Shown here one piece after another: positions 25,001-33,255 of a stretch of DNA of 64,000 nucleotides. The position numbers and the translations under genes were made by a program. Each line of letters starts with the position of its first letter. Position 1 is the stretch's first letter. Source of the stretch: Zonotrichia leucophrys gambelii (lineage: Eukaryota; Chordata; Aves; Passeriformes; Passerellidae). The DNA lies in contig NC_088186.1 in the NCBI RefSeq assembly GCF_028769735.1, positions 8,959,001 through 9,023,000 of the forward strand. Reading direction: 5' to 3'. The notes under the pieces were generated by a model, which saw nothing but the letters and a program-made list of their open reading frames with translations, searched no databases and was not told the origin of the DNA.

Positions 25001-25043
25001 GGGCACCACAGAGAGCGGTGAGGGGGTGCAGACTGAGTTCTAG
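6964..25043 (+). CDS. NIBAN2: NIBAN2 (FAM129B), exons 2-14
   Basis: Niban-family cytoplasmic and cell-junction protein. In mammals it is a PH-domain protein at adherens junctions and plasma membrane that limits apoptosis, and its C-terminal serines are phosphorylated by MAP kinase (family knowledge). Thirteen coding exons join in phase: 6964-7094, 11633-11761, 11844-11949, 13685-13852, 17820-17935, 18015-18119, 19312-19474, 20552-20739, 20919-21074, 21618-21734, 22555-22662, 22771-22882, 23815-25043. Together they encode 941 residues plus stop, preceded by two bases of a split codon. Recognisable segments include KWRNRF and HNYGLVLYENK (PH domain), FTDAIRMYRQSKE, RTDMDQIITSKEHLASKIR, FDVSSTSVFKQRAQIHMR, YTFETLLHQEL and the C-terminus GVQTEF. 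The exon count matches the 14-exon human gene. The protein would be about 960 residues against 746 in human, because the tail is expanded by a coding repeat. Exon 1 (start codon, about 20 residues) is not visible. Confidence 0.95.
7095..8235 (+). repeat. Minisatellite of decoy splice sites, NIBAN2 intron 2
   Basis: More than 20 irregular units of about 35-60 bp with the core CTTCCCACAGCAAGGTGAGG preceded by CCAGCTCCCTGTC. It begins at the native donor of exon 2, whose sequence CGCAAG|GTGAGGGC resembles the unit core. Confidence 0.9.
9660..9840 (+). repeat. Short minisatellite, NIBAN2 intron 2
   Basis: About three to four units of roughly 55 bp containing CAGTGCCACTGGGATGTCCC and ATGTGCTGCCCA. 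Confidence 0.75.
10141..10336 (+). mobile_element. CR1 LINE 3' fragment
   Basis: Contains TTTGGGTTGGAAAGGACCTT and CCATGGCAGGGACACCTCC. Lies in NIBAN2 intron 2. Confidence 0.85.
11633..11761 (+). CDS. NIBAN2: NIBAN2 exon 3 (PH domain start)
   Basis: 129 bp, phase 0 to 0, 43 residues beginning VPLEDHVIYSG and ending NYGLVLYENKL. This is the first half of the PH domain, with the basic KKWRNRF stretch. Acceptor CCCTCCCTGCAG, donor CTG|GTGAGG. Confidence 0.95.
11844..11949 (+). CDS. NIBAN2: NIBAN2 exon 4 (PH domain)
   Basis: 106 bp, ends in phase 1. Encodes AYEREQPPRVLVNSAGYK and TSVEQYLELVNNSLPG. The intron that follows opens directly into a tandem array of G-rich units and then the long purine tract. 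Confidence 0.94.
11950..12840 (+). repeat. Minisatellite, NIBAN2 intron 4
   Basis: About 15 units of roughly 58 bp with the core GGTGAGTTTGGGGTGTAGCA and ATCCCTGGGAACCTTC. It starts at the donor of exon 4, and many units contain a good 5' splice-site match. Confidence 0.88.
12932..13445 (+). repeat. 514-nt uninterrupted polypurine tract, (GGGA)n/(GGAA)n
   Basis: Not one pyrimidine over the whole interval. GGGA-type units dominate the left part and a pocket at about 13180-13260; GGAA units dominate the rest. In NIBAN2 intron 4. Confidence 0.97.
13685..13852 (+). CDS. NIBAN2: NIBAN2 exon 5 (PH domain end)
   Basis: 168 bp, phase 1 to 1. Encodes SPILKCPTDFPLVLWHPYAR and KWRAVFQDCVRHCNN, the C-terminal strands and helix of the PH domain. 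Acceptor CTTTCCCACAG, donor AACG|GTGGGT. Confidence 0.95.
13987..14159. mobile_element. 173-bp foldback element with 6-bp target duplication
   Basis: Left arm starts TGTAGCCACATTTCACAGAG; the right arm is its near-perfect reverse complement ending TGTGGCTACA, with arms of about 55 bp. The centre contains two ACATTCTCTG repeats. Flanked by GGGAAG on both sides (13981-13986, 14160-14165). In NIBAN2 intron 5. Confidence 0.8.
14160..14482 (-). mobile_element. CR1 LINE 3' fragment
   Basis: Reverse copy in NIBAN2 intron 5, directly abutting the 173-bp foldback element. Confidence 0.85.
15888..16152 (+). mobile_element. CR1 LINE 3' fragment
   Basis: Forward copy in NIBAN2 intron 5, well matched to the copy at 2186-2545 in the opposite orientation. 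Confidence 0.85.
16590..16725 (+). repeat. Three-unit tandem repeat, NIBAN2 intron 5
   Basis: Units of about 45 bp containing TGTCCCCAGCCCTGCCAGGT and GCTGTGGGACA. Confidence 0.8.
17215..17575 (+). repeat. Minisatellite, NIBAN2 intron 5
   Basis: Units of about 40 bp with CACTGAGCCCCCATTTCCCC and TGCACCATTTGTGGG. Lies about 240 bp before the exon 6 acceptor. Confidence 0.85.
17820..17935 (+). CDS. NIBAN2: NIBAN2 exon 6
   Basis: 116 bp, phase 1 to 0. Encodes SEDSRVEAPAFTDAIRMYRQ and YGTWDMLCGNETQ, among the most conserved Niban motifs. Acceptor CCCCTCCGCAG. Confidence 0.95.
18015..18119 (+). CDS. NIBAN2: NIBAN2 exon 7
   Basis: 105 bp, phase 0, 35 residues including LSNLVMEELLPELR and ERQRTWIQ. 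Donor CAG|GTGTGG. Confidence 0.95.
18940..19035 (+). repeat. Short tandem repeat, NIBAN2 intron 7
   Basis: Six units of about 16 bp of the kind CCTGCAGCATCCCCAG. Confidence 0.85.
19312..19474 (+). CDS. NIBAN2: NIBAN2 exon 8
   Basis: 163 bp, phase 0 to 1. Encodes VSDAVYRMVYELAKAQYDAA and TDMDQIITSKEHLASKIR, part of the helical core. Confidence 0.95.
19690..20339 (-). mobile_element. LTR, family B relative, reverse, with giant pentamer expansion
   Basis: The right end reads GAGAATGTGAATGCCACA, the reverse complement of the family B start. A TATAT-type pentamer array (about 19828-20060) fills the position where other copies have a short TATAG run. In NIBAN2 intron 8. Confidence 0.7.
20552..20739 (+). 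CDS. NIBAN2: NIBAN2 exon 9
   Basis: 188 bp, phase 1 to 0. Encodes FVLPKAEVCVRNHVQPYISS and EVFFKEVTDMNMNVVNEGG. Acceptor CTCTTTCCCAG. Confidence 0.95.
20919..21074 (+). CDS. NIBAN2: NIBAN2 exon 10
   Basis: 156 bp, phase 0, 52 residues from YMEKLSHLAFHPVKMQSCY to FDVSSTSVFKQRAQIHMRQ. Confidence 0.95.
21380..21515 (-). mobile_element. CR1 LINE 3' fragment, internally deleted
   Basis: Has the GGATATTGGGAATT block joined directly to GATCCCTGGCAGTGCCCAAG, so a central piece is missing. Confidence 0.7.
21618..21734 (+). CDS. NIBAN2: NIBAN2 exon 11
   Basis: 117 bp, phase 0, 39 residues including QMDDAVYTFETLLHQELSK and CKSIQRILERVLK. Confidence 0.95.
22555..22662 (+). CDS. NIBAN2: NIBAN2 exon 12
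   Basis: 108 bp, phase 0, 36 residues including KFDYDSSTVRKKFFREALLQ and FLLKKLAPTCKG. The donor is GGG|GTAAGA. Confidence 0.94.
22771..22882 (+). CDS. NIBAN2: NIBAN2 exon 13
   Basis: 112 bp, phase 0 to 1. Encodes FQELIFEDFASFILVENTYE and VVLQSVMKDIMQ. The intron behind it is occupied almost from its first base by a tandem array. Confidence 0.95.
22883..23640 (+). repeat. Minisatellite, NIBAN2 intron 13
   Basis: Units of roughly 45 bp with GAGGGGTGACCC, CTGCAGGGT and TTGGGGACT cores. The first unit starts at the exon 13 donor. The array fills most of the intron. Confidence 0.88.
23815..25043 (+). CDS. NIBAN2: NIBAN2 exon 14 (last coding exon, expanded tail)
   Basis: 1229 bp including the TAG stop, 408 residues. 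It starts with the conserved VKEAAVQRKHNLYRDSMVMH segment, then DPNLHLLGEGLPIDWSEEY and RRRAKQVVSVIQDDEG. A disordered Pro/Ala/Glu-rich tail follows and ends EGVQTEF. Mammalian NIBAN2 has about 200 residues here; the excess is the in-frame repeat at about 24300-24940. The frame stays open across the whole repeat, which argues that it is translated. Confidence 0.93.
24300..24940 (+). repeat. Coding minisatellite in the NIBAN2 tail
   Basis: About ten in-frame units of roughly 57-75 bp. The core is PVPGAEVPSG or the variants PVPGAEVSSG and PVPRADVPA, each followed by a short linker such as RERVTPASS. By my count the array holds 6 Thr-Pro and 8 Ser-Pro dipeptides. Neighbouring units differ at several positions, so this is a diverged array, not a recent slippage product. 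Confidence 0.9.
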
Positions 25044-26310
25044 CCCCAGCCCCTGCCATGGACTGGCCCCGGTGACACTGGGGCTGGGGGAGGGGGACAG
25101 GACCCCCGGGATGGAGAGCAGCACTGTGGGAGAGGGAGGGGATGGGGACACCCAGACCTTACTGCCTAAGGGGGTCCCACTGCCACAGCCCCATGGGTCT
25201 GACTGGGGTGGCCCCAGCCTGGCTTGGGGCATCCCCTGCGCTCTGCTCTGTCCTTCTTCCGCCTTATTTTCTTTCCTACTGAGGAGATGCTTTACTGAAG
25301 AGCTTTATCTGCCCCCCACACCAGTGCCTGGGGCTGCTGGGGGGGCTGGCACTAGCCCTGCTGAGGGAGGGTGTATGGGACACTCCTGGCTGTCCCCAGG
25401 GTTGTCCCTTCCCCAGTCTGGGGTGTTTCCTCAGAGCCTGCCCACTGCCACCCATCCAGGGGGGGGTTTCTGGGAGTGTGCCCGCTGCCATCCCCACCTG
25501 GCCAGCTCCAGGAGTGCCAGTGGGAGCGGGAACTGCAGGGGATGATGACAAACAGGATGGCAAATGGGGACCTGACAGGGACAGCAATGCTGGGGAGCTT
25601 GAGCCACTACTGAGGAGGAAAGTGCTGGGACAGGCATGGGCTGCTGGTGCCCAGACTGGGCTCACAGCATCCAGGCTGGGCTCGCAGCATCCAGACTGGG
25701 CTCACAGCATCCAGGCTGGGCTCCTGGTACCCAGGCTGGGCTCACAGCACCCACCCCCAGCCACCCTCACCCCTAGGAGCTATTTCAGGAGCTATTTTAA
25801 GTTCAGAGTTCAGTCTCTGGGGAAGGTGGCACCCAGGCCGTGTCCCAGCTGTGCCTGGCAGGACTGGGATAATTCCAGGCTCAGCTTGCTGTGCAGTGGA
25901 GAGATCCCAGCCCTTGCCCTCCACATCTCCTCAGCACCTCCCATGGATGGTTTCTCAAGGTTTTGGCATCTGCTGTGCTGGCTGAGCAAAGAGCAGGGGG
26001 TTGCTGACCCCTCTGTGTCACGGGGACAGGAGTGCTGCAGCCCCCACACAGTGATGCCAAAGCCCTGGAGGTGCTGGGGGTCTGCAGGACCCCTGGGGTG
26101 ACACCTGGAGCAGGGACCAGCACCCCAACACCCACCTGTGCCCAGCCTAACCCACTCAGGGGGGCCCCCAAAGTGCCTTGGGAGGCCCCCCTCAAAGTGC
26201 CTTTCTCTGTGAACTTCAAACCTGTCTCTTCCAGGATATTTTATTAAGAAAGTTATACAAATGTTTAAAGATATGCTTATAATAATTAATAAAATGGAAA
26301 AGCTTTATTT
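25044..26310 (+). other. NIBAN2: NIBAN2 3' untranslated region (approximate end)
   Basis: Runs from the stop codon to the plus-strand AATAAA at 26288-26293. It holds a small tandem array at about 25640-25750 (20-bp units of the GGCTCACAGCATCCA kind) and no open frame worth calling. Confidence 0.6.
26288..26309. terminator. Facing polyadenylation signals of NIBAN2 (+) and SLC31A2 (-)
   Basis: AATAAA on the plus strand at 26288-26293 and AATAAA on the minus strand at 26304-26309 are separated by 10 bp. A second minus-strand AATAAA lies at 26452-26457, nearer the SLC31A2 stop, so SLC31A2 has two candidate 3' ends. Use of the distal one would overlap the NIBAN2 3' end. Confidence 0.6.
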
Positions 26311-26956
26311 AAAGCCAGAGGAGCCTCTCCTTATTGCTGAAACACCTCCCTGGGCAGGGCTGGGGATCCCCAGTCCCACTGTGAGACCCAGGGGTGTCAC
26401 ATCCTGAGCCCACCCAGCAGTGACACAAAGCAGGAGTGGAGCTGAGATGATTTTATTCAAAGGGGTGTCCTGAGGAAGCAGCAAGAGGCACCAGGAGCAG
26501 CATTTCCCCCTGGCACAGCCACACCAGGGGCTGCTCCAGCCCCGTCCCTGAAGCACAGGAGCGGGGTGGGGGTGGCAGGACCCCCAGTGTCCCCAAAGGC
26601 ACTGTGTGAAGAGGGGCTTGGTGCAGCTCTGGGCAGGAGGGTCCCTGTCCCCAACAAGTCACCAGGTCATTCCTGTCCCAGCCAGGATGAACCTCCTTGA
26701 AAAGCAGGGAGGGGAGGAAATGCCAGCACCCCCCCACCCTGCTGTCACCACCCGGACAAAGGTCCCTGAGAGCCAGGGGACAGCCACCAGCTGAGTGGCA
26801 GCACGGCCATGGGGCTCCCTGTCCCCAGAGCAGGGCCCCAGCAAGTCCTTGGGGTTCTGTGTCCCACAGAGCACGGGGACAGAGACAGAAGTGACAGCAG
26901 CTATTCCAGACAAAGGAGCAGGAGGTGGGACACGTGTGCCACCACCCTGGGGGGCT

Positions 26957-27125
26957 CTAGCCCCGGCCCAGCAGAGGGTACACCATGAAGTAGCCCAGGG
27001 TGGAGCCTGCAATGGCCCCCAGGAAGATCCAGGCGTTGTAGGACATGACTGCCAGCATCACCATGTAGCCCAGCACCACCTGCAGCACGTGGAACAGAGT
27101 CTGGGCCACGTGGAACCAGAACCAC
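26957..27125 (-). CDS. SLC31A2: SLC31A2 coding exon 4 (last)
   Basis: 169 bp with the TAG stop. Encodes [20 protein letters not shown] and [20 protein letters not shown], that is TM2 and TM3, and ends VYPLLGRG. Confidence 0.96.
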
Positions 27126-30100
27126 CTGGGCAAGGAGAGGGGAAATGCCATCAGTGAGGGCTGGGACAGCTGGAATCACCTCCCACCAGGAGCCTGCAGA
27201 GGACAGAGGGGGTCTGGGCAGCAGGGAGAGGGGTGGGGGCCACAAACAGCAGCTCAGGGGGAAATCCTGCTCTAAAATCAACGAGGCTGGCAGGAAGAGC
27301 AGCCTCAGGAATGACCTGGCATTAAATACAAGAGGAAAAACCCAGGGCTTGGCTCCAAAGGAAGGAACTGCCAGGGCCTTGTGGGGACTGAGTTGCTGCT
27401 TGTGCCCATCCCCAAACCAGAAGGACCCTCCTGCATCCTGCACAACGGCTCCTGGAGGGGAACATGAGCCTCTAGCCACCCCCCTGGACACCTCCCAGGG
27501 GTCTGGAGGGGCTGGGCTGCTCCAGGCTGTACACACCCCTCTGCCCTGGCAGCCTGCAGCTCCTCCTCACAGCCCTTCTCCCCTCTGTGCTGTCCATGGC
27601 CCCACAGCTCCATCCCTGAGCCCCCAGGGGGGTGCCAGGGGTCCCTGGGTACCTGCCCTGCGCGGGGTCGCTCTGTTCCTCCTCCTGGGGCTCGGTCAGG
27701 GCCTCTTGGCTGAGGCTGCGGGGCAGGGCCAGCAGCGCCCGCCGCAGCAGCACGGCCTTGCCCATCTTCACAGCCTCATAGAGCACAGAGAGCAGCAGGA
27801 TCACCAGCACTGAGAGCACCATCCCTGCACGAGAGACACCCCAATGTCGAAGACATCTTTTTATGAAAATCCTTTCCTTAGGATTTTTCTTCCTGAGAAG
27901 CTGAAAGGCCTCAGGAACAAAATGGAAACAATGATTATCTGCTGCTGTGGAATGCAACAGGTGCATCTGTGATTGGTCTCATTTGGTTTTTTCTAATTAA
28001 TGGCCAGTCACAGCACAGCTGGCTCAGACTCTCTGTCCGAGCCCCAAACCTTTGTTGATTCATTCTTTTCAATTCTTAGCCTAGCCAGCCTTCTGAGATG
28101 AACCTTTTCTTCTATTCTTTTAGTGTAGTTTTAATTTAATATATATCTTAAAATAATAAATCAAGACTTCTAAAATATGGAGTCAGATCCTCATCTCTTC
28201 CCTCATCCCAAGACCCCTGTGACCACTGTCACACCCCAACACTGCCATGGGATCACCAGTGCTGAGAGCACCATCCCTGCAGGAGAGACACCCCAACACT
28301 GCCATGCACGGGGAGAGTTCTGGGGGTGACAAGGACACAGCAGGGCCTGGCATGGAGGGGTTGGGAATATCTACGGGGGGATGTGGGGGACTCCAGGCAC
28401 TGGGCTGGGCAGCAGGGTTGTTAAATGTCAGGAAATTGTGTATTTAGCTTTTTAACTCACAGAATTAGGTTGGAAAAGCTGTTTGAGATCGTTATTGAGT
28501 CCAACCTGTGAGCTCACCCAACAGCACCTTGTCACCCAGACCATGGCACTGAATGTCCCATCCAGTCCCTCCTTAAACACCTCCAGACAGGTGACTCCTC
28601 CCTGGGCAGCCCCTTCCAATGAAGAAATTTTTCCTAAATTCTTAATTTAAGAAAAAAGAATAAACTAAACCTAAACTTCTCCTGGCTCAGCTGAAGGCTG
28701 TGCCCTCTTGTCCTAGAGGGCAGCTGTGAAAATACACAGCTTTGCATCGACTCCACAATGAACATGGGAGTTAAAATATGATGTTGGGAGAATAAACAAA
28801 ATCAGAAAGAAGAGTGAAAGAAAGTGGGAAGCTGAGCCAATTCTGAGTGCTCTGAGGGCTTCACACAGCTCCCTGCCTGCCCCTCTTGGCTTGGCAGGAT
28901 CAACTCCTGCCTGGGGCACGCCCAGGGCACAGCACAGATCAGCTGAGAGGGGCAGGTCCTGCCAAAAACTGCTCCAGGGGCCCACAGAGCTCTGCAGGGA
29001 GGGGATGGAGGGATGGATGAATAGAGATGGATGGAGGCATGGAGAGATGGACAGGGATGGAGGGACAGGGATGAATAAAGGGATGGATGGACAGGGATGG
29101 ATGGACGGATGGACAGGGATGGATGGATGGATGGATGGAGGAGATGGATGGATGAAGGAATGGATGGATGGATGGATGGATGGATGGATGGATGGATGGA
29201 TGGATGGGAGGAATGGATGGATGGATGGATGGATGATGGATGGATGGATGGATGGATGGAGGAACAGGGACGGAAGGATGGATAGATGACGGATGGATAG
29301 ATGGACGGATGGGGTTGGACAGGGATGGACAGGAATGGATGGAGGGATAGTGTTGGATGGATAGGGATGATGGATGGAAGGATGAAGGAACAGGGATGGA
29401 TGGATGGATGGATGGATGGATGGATGGAGTTGGACAGGGATAGACAGGGATGGATGGATGGATGGATGGATGGATGGATGGATGGATGGATGGATGGAGT
29501 TGGACAGGGATAGACAGGGATGGATGGACAGGGATGGATGGATGGACAGGGATGGATGGATGGATGGATGTCCCAGGGCTGGCAGCCTACCTGTGGGGCT
29601 GTGGACACTCCAGAAGTCGAAGAGCAGCACGACTGTGTCCGAGAAGTAGAAGGTCATCTGGAACAGAGGCCAGGGAAGGGCAGTGCAGGAGCCCTGGGGG
29701 TGATGGGTGCCCACACTGCCAGCAGGCCCTGCACCCCCACCCTGCCATGCTCAGCTGGGGAGTCCCCAAATGGCGCAAGGTTCTCCCCAGCTCTGAAACG
29801 GGAAGAGGAACTTGCACAGACAATCACAGTCACGCTGAGCTGTGATTGTCCTGTGAGCTCCAGCAGGACAATTCCCACCCCCAGCAGCAGCTCCTGTGTG
29901 TGTCTGGGCTGTGACAAAAAGCCAATTTAGCCCATGACAAAGAGAGACAAATCCAGGATTTCACCACAGGGATTTGAGGAGGGAAGGTCCCTAGGGACAG
30001 GTGGAGGCTGAGGGGAAGCTGGTGGGCAGAACCTCTGCTCCCCTCCCAGGGCACAGAAACCTCCTGCACTGCCAGGACACCCAAAAACTCAACCAAGGCA

Positions 30101-32544
30101 CCCAGAGCCACAAGTGTGACCACCCAACAACAGGGACCAGGTCCAGGGGTGCCTCCCTGGCAGAGGAGCATCCATCCCAACACTGCCAGGACGTGCAAAG
30201 GCAGCACCCCTCCTCCTTCACCCTGCTGAAACAGGAGGAGCAGGAATTGCTCTTGTGTAACATCAGCTGCTGAGCTCACACAGCTGCCCCATCTTGCTCC
30301 AAAGGTGGAATTTTGCTGGGTTTTTCGTGCTCCCTTTGGTGAACCTCCCTAGGAGGTGTTTGTGGAGCTCACAGCTGCTCCTCTCCTGCACAGATCCGTG
30401 TTTGGCTGCTCTTTCCTGCCTTTTCCAGCACCAGCAGAGGTGACTGACAGGAGCAGGACCAGCCTCAGCCAGAAATACCACCCAACAGCCCGTGGGTGTT
30501 CAGGCCACAGCCCGGCTCCAATTACAGCCCTCGGCCCTCCTTACCCACAGCACATTAGCACATGTAATTGGCTCACCCTTTTAAGCCTCCTTTGGCCACA
30601 GATTAATGATAATTAGCCTTTAAATGAAGCTATTTCTCCTTCACAAGCTTCACCCACAGGTGGTGGAAGGAGCAGGTGAGCGTTTTAGGGATGGGGGATA
30701 GAAGTGATGGCCAAAATCCGAGTCATTAACTTTGGAAAAGCTACCGAATATAATGAAATCCAAATATTAACCCAGCATGCCAAGGCCTCCACTAAACCCT
30801 GTCCCCAACTGCCACCTCTCTGTGTTTTCTGAACAATTCCAGGCATGGTGATTCCACCCTTTCCCTGGGCAGCCTGTTCCAGAGATCCAGAAGATCCCTT
30901 TGTTGCCCCAGCCTGAGGTGGAGCCACATTTTTTTGGGGTTCCCAGCATGGGTGTGACACCAAAACAACACTCCTTGGGCCAACAGCGATGCCACAGAGA
31001 GATTTCTCGGTGGGTGAAGGTCAAGAGGCCAAAATCCTAAAAATCCCGGCATTCTTCCCAACGGGGAAGAGCCACCACCAGCAGGGAGATGTCCCAGGGT
31101 GTTGAGGGATGCTGTTCAGAGGGAGGGGACCCTGTCCTCCCCCACCTGCCCTGCAGCAGGGATTGGATTGAGCAGGGGAGGCTGCACCCAGCTCCTCCCC
31201 CGCAGGAATTCACACCGGGAACAAAAAACTTGTTGGGAAATCTCCTGAGCTCACCGTGCATTTAGGGCAGGAGCTGCTGCACTTTTGGGGTTGTTCTAGC
31301 AAAACCAGTGGTGCCTGCACAGAGCAGGGCCAGGCTGCATGCCAGCTTGCTGCTCCAGCCCAACTGGGATGTCTGATCCCACACTTTGGATAAAGCTGCA
31401 GCACCCTGACTCCACTCTGGACAGTCACAGCTGTCCCATATTGGGGACACACTGGTTATCAGGGTGTCCCCAAACTGGGATCCTCCTCAGGACTGTGTCA
31501 CCCTCCAGGCCTTGCTGCTTCAGGGGGCTGGGAGCCTTAAACATCAAATAGAACCATGGAATGGTTTGGGTTATAAGGGATCCTAAAGTTCATTTTGTCC
31601 CAGCCCTGCCATGGGCAGGGACACCTTCCACCGCCCCAGGCTGCTCCAAGCCCTGTCCAACCCGACCCTGGATACTTACAGGGAGATTTAAGGGGTTATA
31701 GGCAGATTCGTGGGGTTCCAGGGGGGAATTCATGGAGTTCCAGGGAGATTTAAAGGGTTCCAGAGTGCATTCTCAGGGCTCCAGAGGGGATTTAAAGGGA
31801 TCCAGGGGAATTCATGGGGTTCCAGGTGGGGATTCATATAGTCCCAGGGGGGCATCATGGGCTTCCAGGATCATTTATGGGGTTCCAGGGGGGATTTCCA
31901 GGGTTCCAGGGTGGAATCATGGGGCTCCAAAGATTTATGGTTCCAGGTGGTATCATGGTTCAGGGAGTTCACGGGTACAGAGGGATTAAGGGGATCAAGG
32001 GATTTATGGGGTTCCAGGGTGGAATCACGGGATTCCAGGGGGATTTAAGGGTTCCAGGCAGGAATTCATGGGGTTCCAGGGTGGAATCACGGGATTCCAG
32101 GGGGGATTTCCGAGGTTCCAGGGGGATTTAAGGGGTTCCAGGGTGGAATAGGGGAATCCAGGGTGGAATCACGGGGTTCTAGGCAGATTTATGGGGTTCC
32201 AGGGTGGAATCACAGGGTTACAGAAAGGATTTAAGGGGATCCAAGGGGATTCACGGTGTGAATCCCCAGGGGGGATTTAAGGGGATCTAGGGTGAAATCA
32301 CGGGGTTCCAGGGGGACTTCTGGGTTTCCAGGGTGGAATCACGGGGTTCCAGAGAGGATATAAGGGATTCCGGGTTGGAATCACGGGGATTCACGGGGTT
32401 CCAGGGCGAAATCACGGGGTTCTAGGGTGGATTTAAGGGGTTCCGGGTTGGAATCACGGTGTTCCGGGGGGATTTCCCAGGTTCCAGGAAGGTCTCCCGG
32501 TGCCGGCAGTGCCGTGCCCGTCCCGTCCCGGGGCTCACCTGCAT
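26957..32544 (-). CDS. SLC31A2: SLC31A2, copper transporter CTR2 (complete)
   Basis: Low-affinity copper transporter or regulator of the Ctr family, acting in endosome, lysosome and plasma membrane as a trimer; in mammals it modulates CTR1 (family knowledge). Four coding exons in transcript order: 32539-32544, 29591-29657, 27653-27824, 26957-27125. They encode 137 residues against 143 in human. The N-terminus [20 protein letters not shown] keeps the short Met-X-Met start typical of CTR2 and lacks the long Met-rich ectodomain of CTR1. TM1 is followed by a cytosolic loop rich in Glu and Gln. TM2 carries the MxxxM copper filter (MLAVM within [12 protein letters not shown]), and TM3 carries GSTLG, the GxxxG packing motif. 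All splice sites are GT-AG and the phases agree. Confidence 0.96.
27653..27824 (-). CDS. SLC31A2: SLC31A2 coding exon 3
   Basis: 172 bp, phase 1 to 2. Encodes the rest of TM1 ([19 protein letters not shown]), then the cytosolic loop with [20 protein letters not shown] and an acidic stretch. A degenerate copy of its 5' edge lies in the upstream intron at 28250-28293. Confidence 0.95.
27845..28233 (+). mobile_element. Solo LTR, songbird ERV family A
   Basis: Starts TGT and ends CACA. Internal landmarks are GAGAAGCTGAAAGGCCTCAG and GGAATGCAACAGGTGCATCT. Flanked by the 6-bp duplication CCCCAA (27839-27844 and 28234-28239). No internal ERV sequence. Confidence 0.85.
28250..28293 (-). other. Duplicated fragment of the SLC31A2 exon 3 5' edge
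   Basis: CACCAGTGCTGAGAGCACCA and the following bases repeat the exon 3/intron boundary at about 27801-27844. The family A LTR sits between the two copies. The duplicated piece keeps an AG acceptor but lacks the rest of the exon. Confidence 0.75.
28440..28725 (+). mobile_element. CR1 LINE 3' fragment, different subfamily
   Basis: Resembles CR1 with the TAGGTTGGAAAAGCTGTTTG and CTTCCAATGAAGAAATTTTT landmarks, ending near GTGCCCTCTTGTCCTAGAGG. In SLC31A2 intron 2. Confidence 0.75.
29005..29575 (+). repeat. (GGAT)n microsatellite, SLC31A2 intron 2
   Basis: Dominated by ATGGATGG with interspersed ACAGGGATGG variants. It begins 19 bp downstream of the minus-strand donor of coding exon 2. Confidence 0.95.
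29591..29657 (-). CDS. SLC31A2: SLC31A2 coding exon 2
   Basis: 67 bp, 22 residues [12 protein letters not shown] to SVHSPT plus one base. Encodes the ectodomain remnant and the start of TM1. A GGAT microsatellite begins 19 bp after its donor. Confidence 0.95.
31548..31675 (+). mobile_element. CR1 LINE 3' fragment
   Basis: Begins ATGGAATGGTTTGGGTTATA and includes CCATGGGCAGGGACACCTTC. It abuts the minisatellite of SLC31A2 intron 1. Confidence 0.75.
31680..32480 (-). repeat. Minisatellite, SLC31A2 intron 1
   Basis: About 30 units of 20-25 bp, plus-strand consensus GGGGTTCCAGGGGGATTTAA or GGGTGGAATCACGGGGTTCC. It begins within about 60 bp of the exon 1 donor. Confidence 0.92.
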
Positions 32545-32870
32545 GGTGGCGGCGGCAGCGGGCGCGGGGCCCGGCCCGTTTCCCCCGGCGCTGCTGTCCC
32601 AGCGCTGTCACGGTGTTGTCACACCGATATCACGGCGCTGTCACGCCGATGTCACAGCCTGTCACGGCCTGTCACGGGGATGTGGCGGCGCTGTCGCTGT
32701 GCCGTGTCTCGGCGCAGGGCTCCCCGGGAGCTGTAGTGCCGGGCGGGCCCAGGCCCGTCCGCTCCTCCCCGCGGCCCTGCCGGGCTCCGCGCCCTGGGTA
32801 CGGCCCGGCTTGGCCTCTGCGGCTCCGCTTTGCCTTCGGTCCCGGCTCCATCCTGAGCTAAGGACCCCAA
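32480..32870 (-). promoter_or_regulatory. CpG-rich promoter region of SLC31A2
   Basis: GC-rich and CpG-dense, surrounding coding exon 1. Just upstream of the start codon, at about 32595-32690, several short GTCAC-containing units recur at 9-15 bp spacing. No TATA box is evident. No gene was found in the opposite direction. Confidence 0.6.
32539..32544 (-). CDS. SLC31A2: SLC31A2 coding exon 1
   Basis: Only ATG CAG is coding, before the donor CAG|GTGAGC. The start context GCCACCATGC is a strong Kozak match. The exon sits in a CpG-rich promoter. Confidence 0.88.
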
Positions 32871-32917
32871 GGGGTTTTCTGCTGGTCACCCCCGGCACCC
32901 TGAAAATGCTGAGAGAT

Positions 32918-33255
32918 TTTTGGGGGTGTGCAGCCTGGAGTGGAGAAGCTCCAGGGAGAGCTCAGTGTCTCTAAAGGGGCTCCAGGAGAGCTGAAGAGGG
33001 ACTGGGGACAGGGGATGGAGGGACAGGACACAGGGAATGGCTCCCACTGCCAGAGGCAGGGCTGGATGGGATATTGGGAATTGTTCCCTGTGAGGGTGGG
33101 CAGGCCCTGGCACAGGGTGCCCACCCTGGATCCCTGGCAGTGCCCAAGGCCAGGCTGGGCAGGGCTGGGAGCAGCCTGGGACAGTGGGAGGTGTCCCTGC
33201 CATTGGATGGTCTCTTAAGTTCTATTCCAACCCAAACTATTTAGGATTCTGTGAT
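32918..33255 (-). mobile_element. CR1 LINE 3' fragment
   Basis: Reverse copy in the space between SLC31A2 and the collagen 3' end, ending with TTTAGGATTCTGTGATTTTA. Confidence 0.8.

Noticed and set aside
28713..29714. 333-residue minus-strand frame rich in HPSIHPS
   Set aside because: Translation of the GGAT microsatellite joined by chance to SLC31A2 exon 2.
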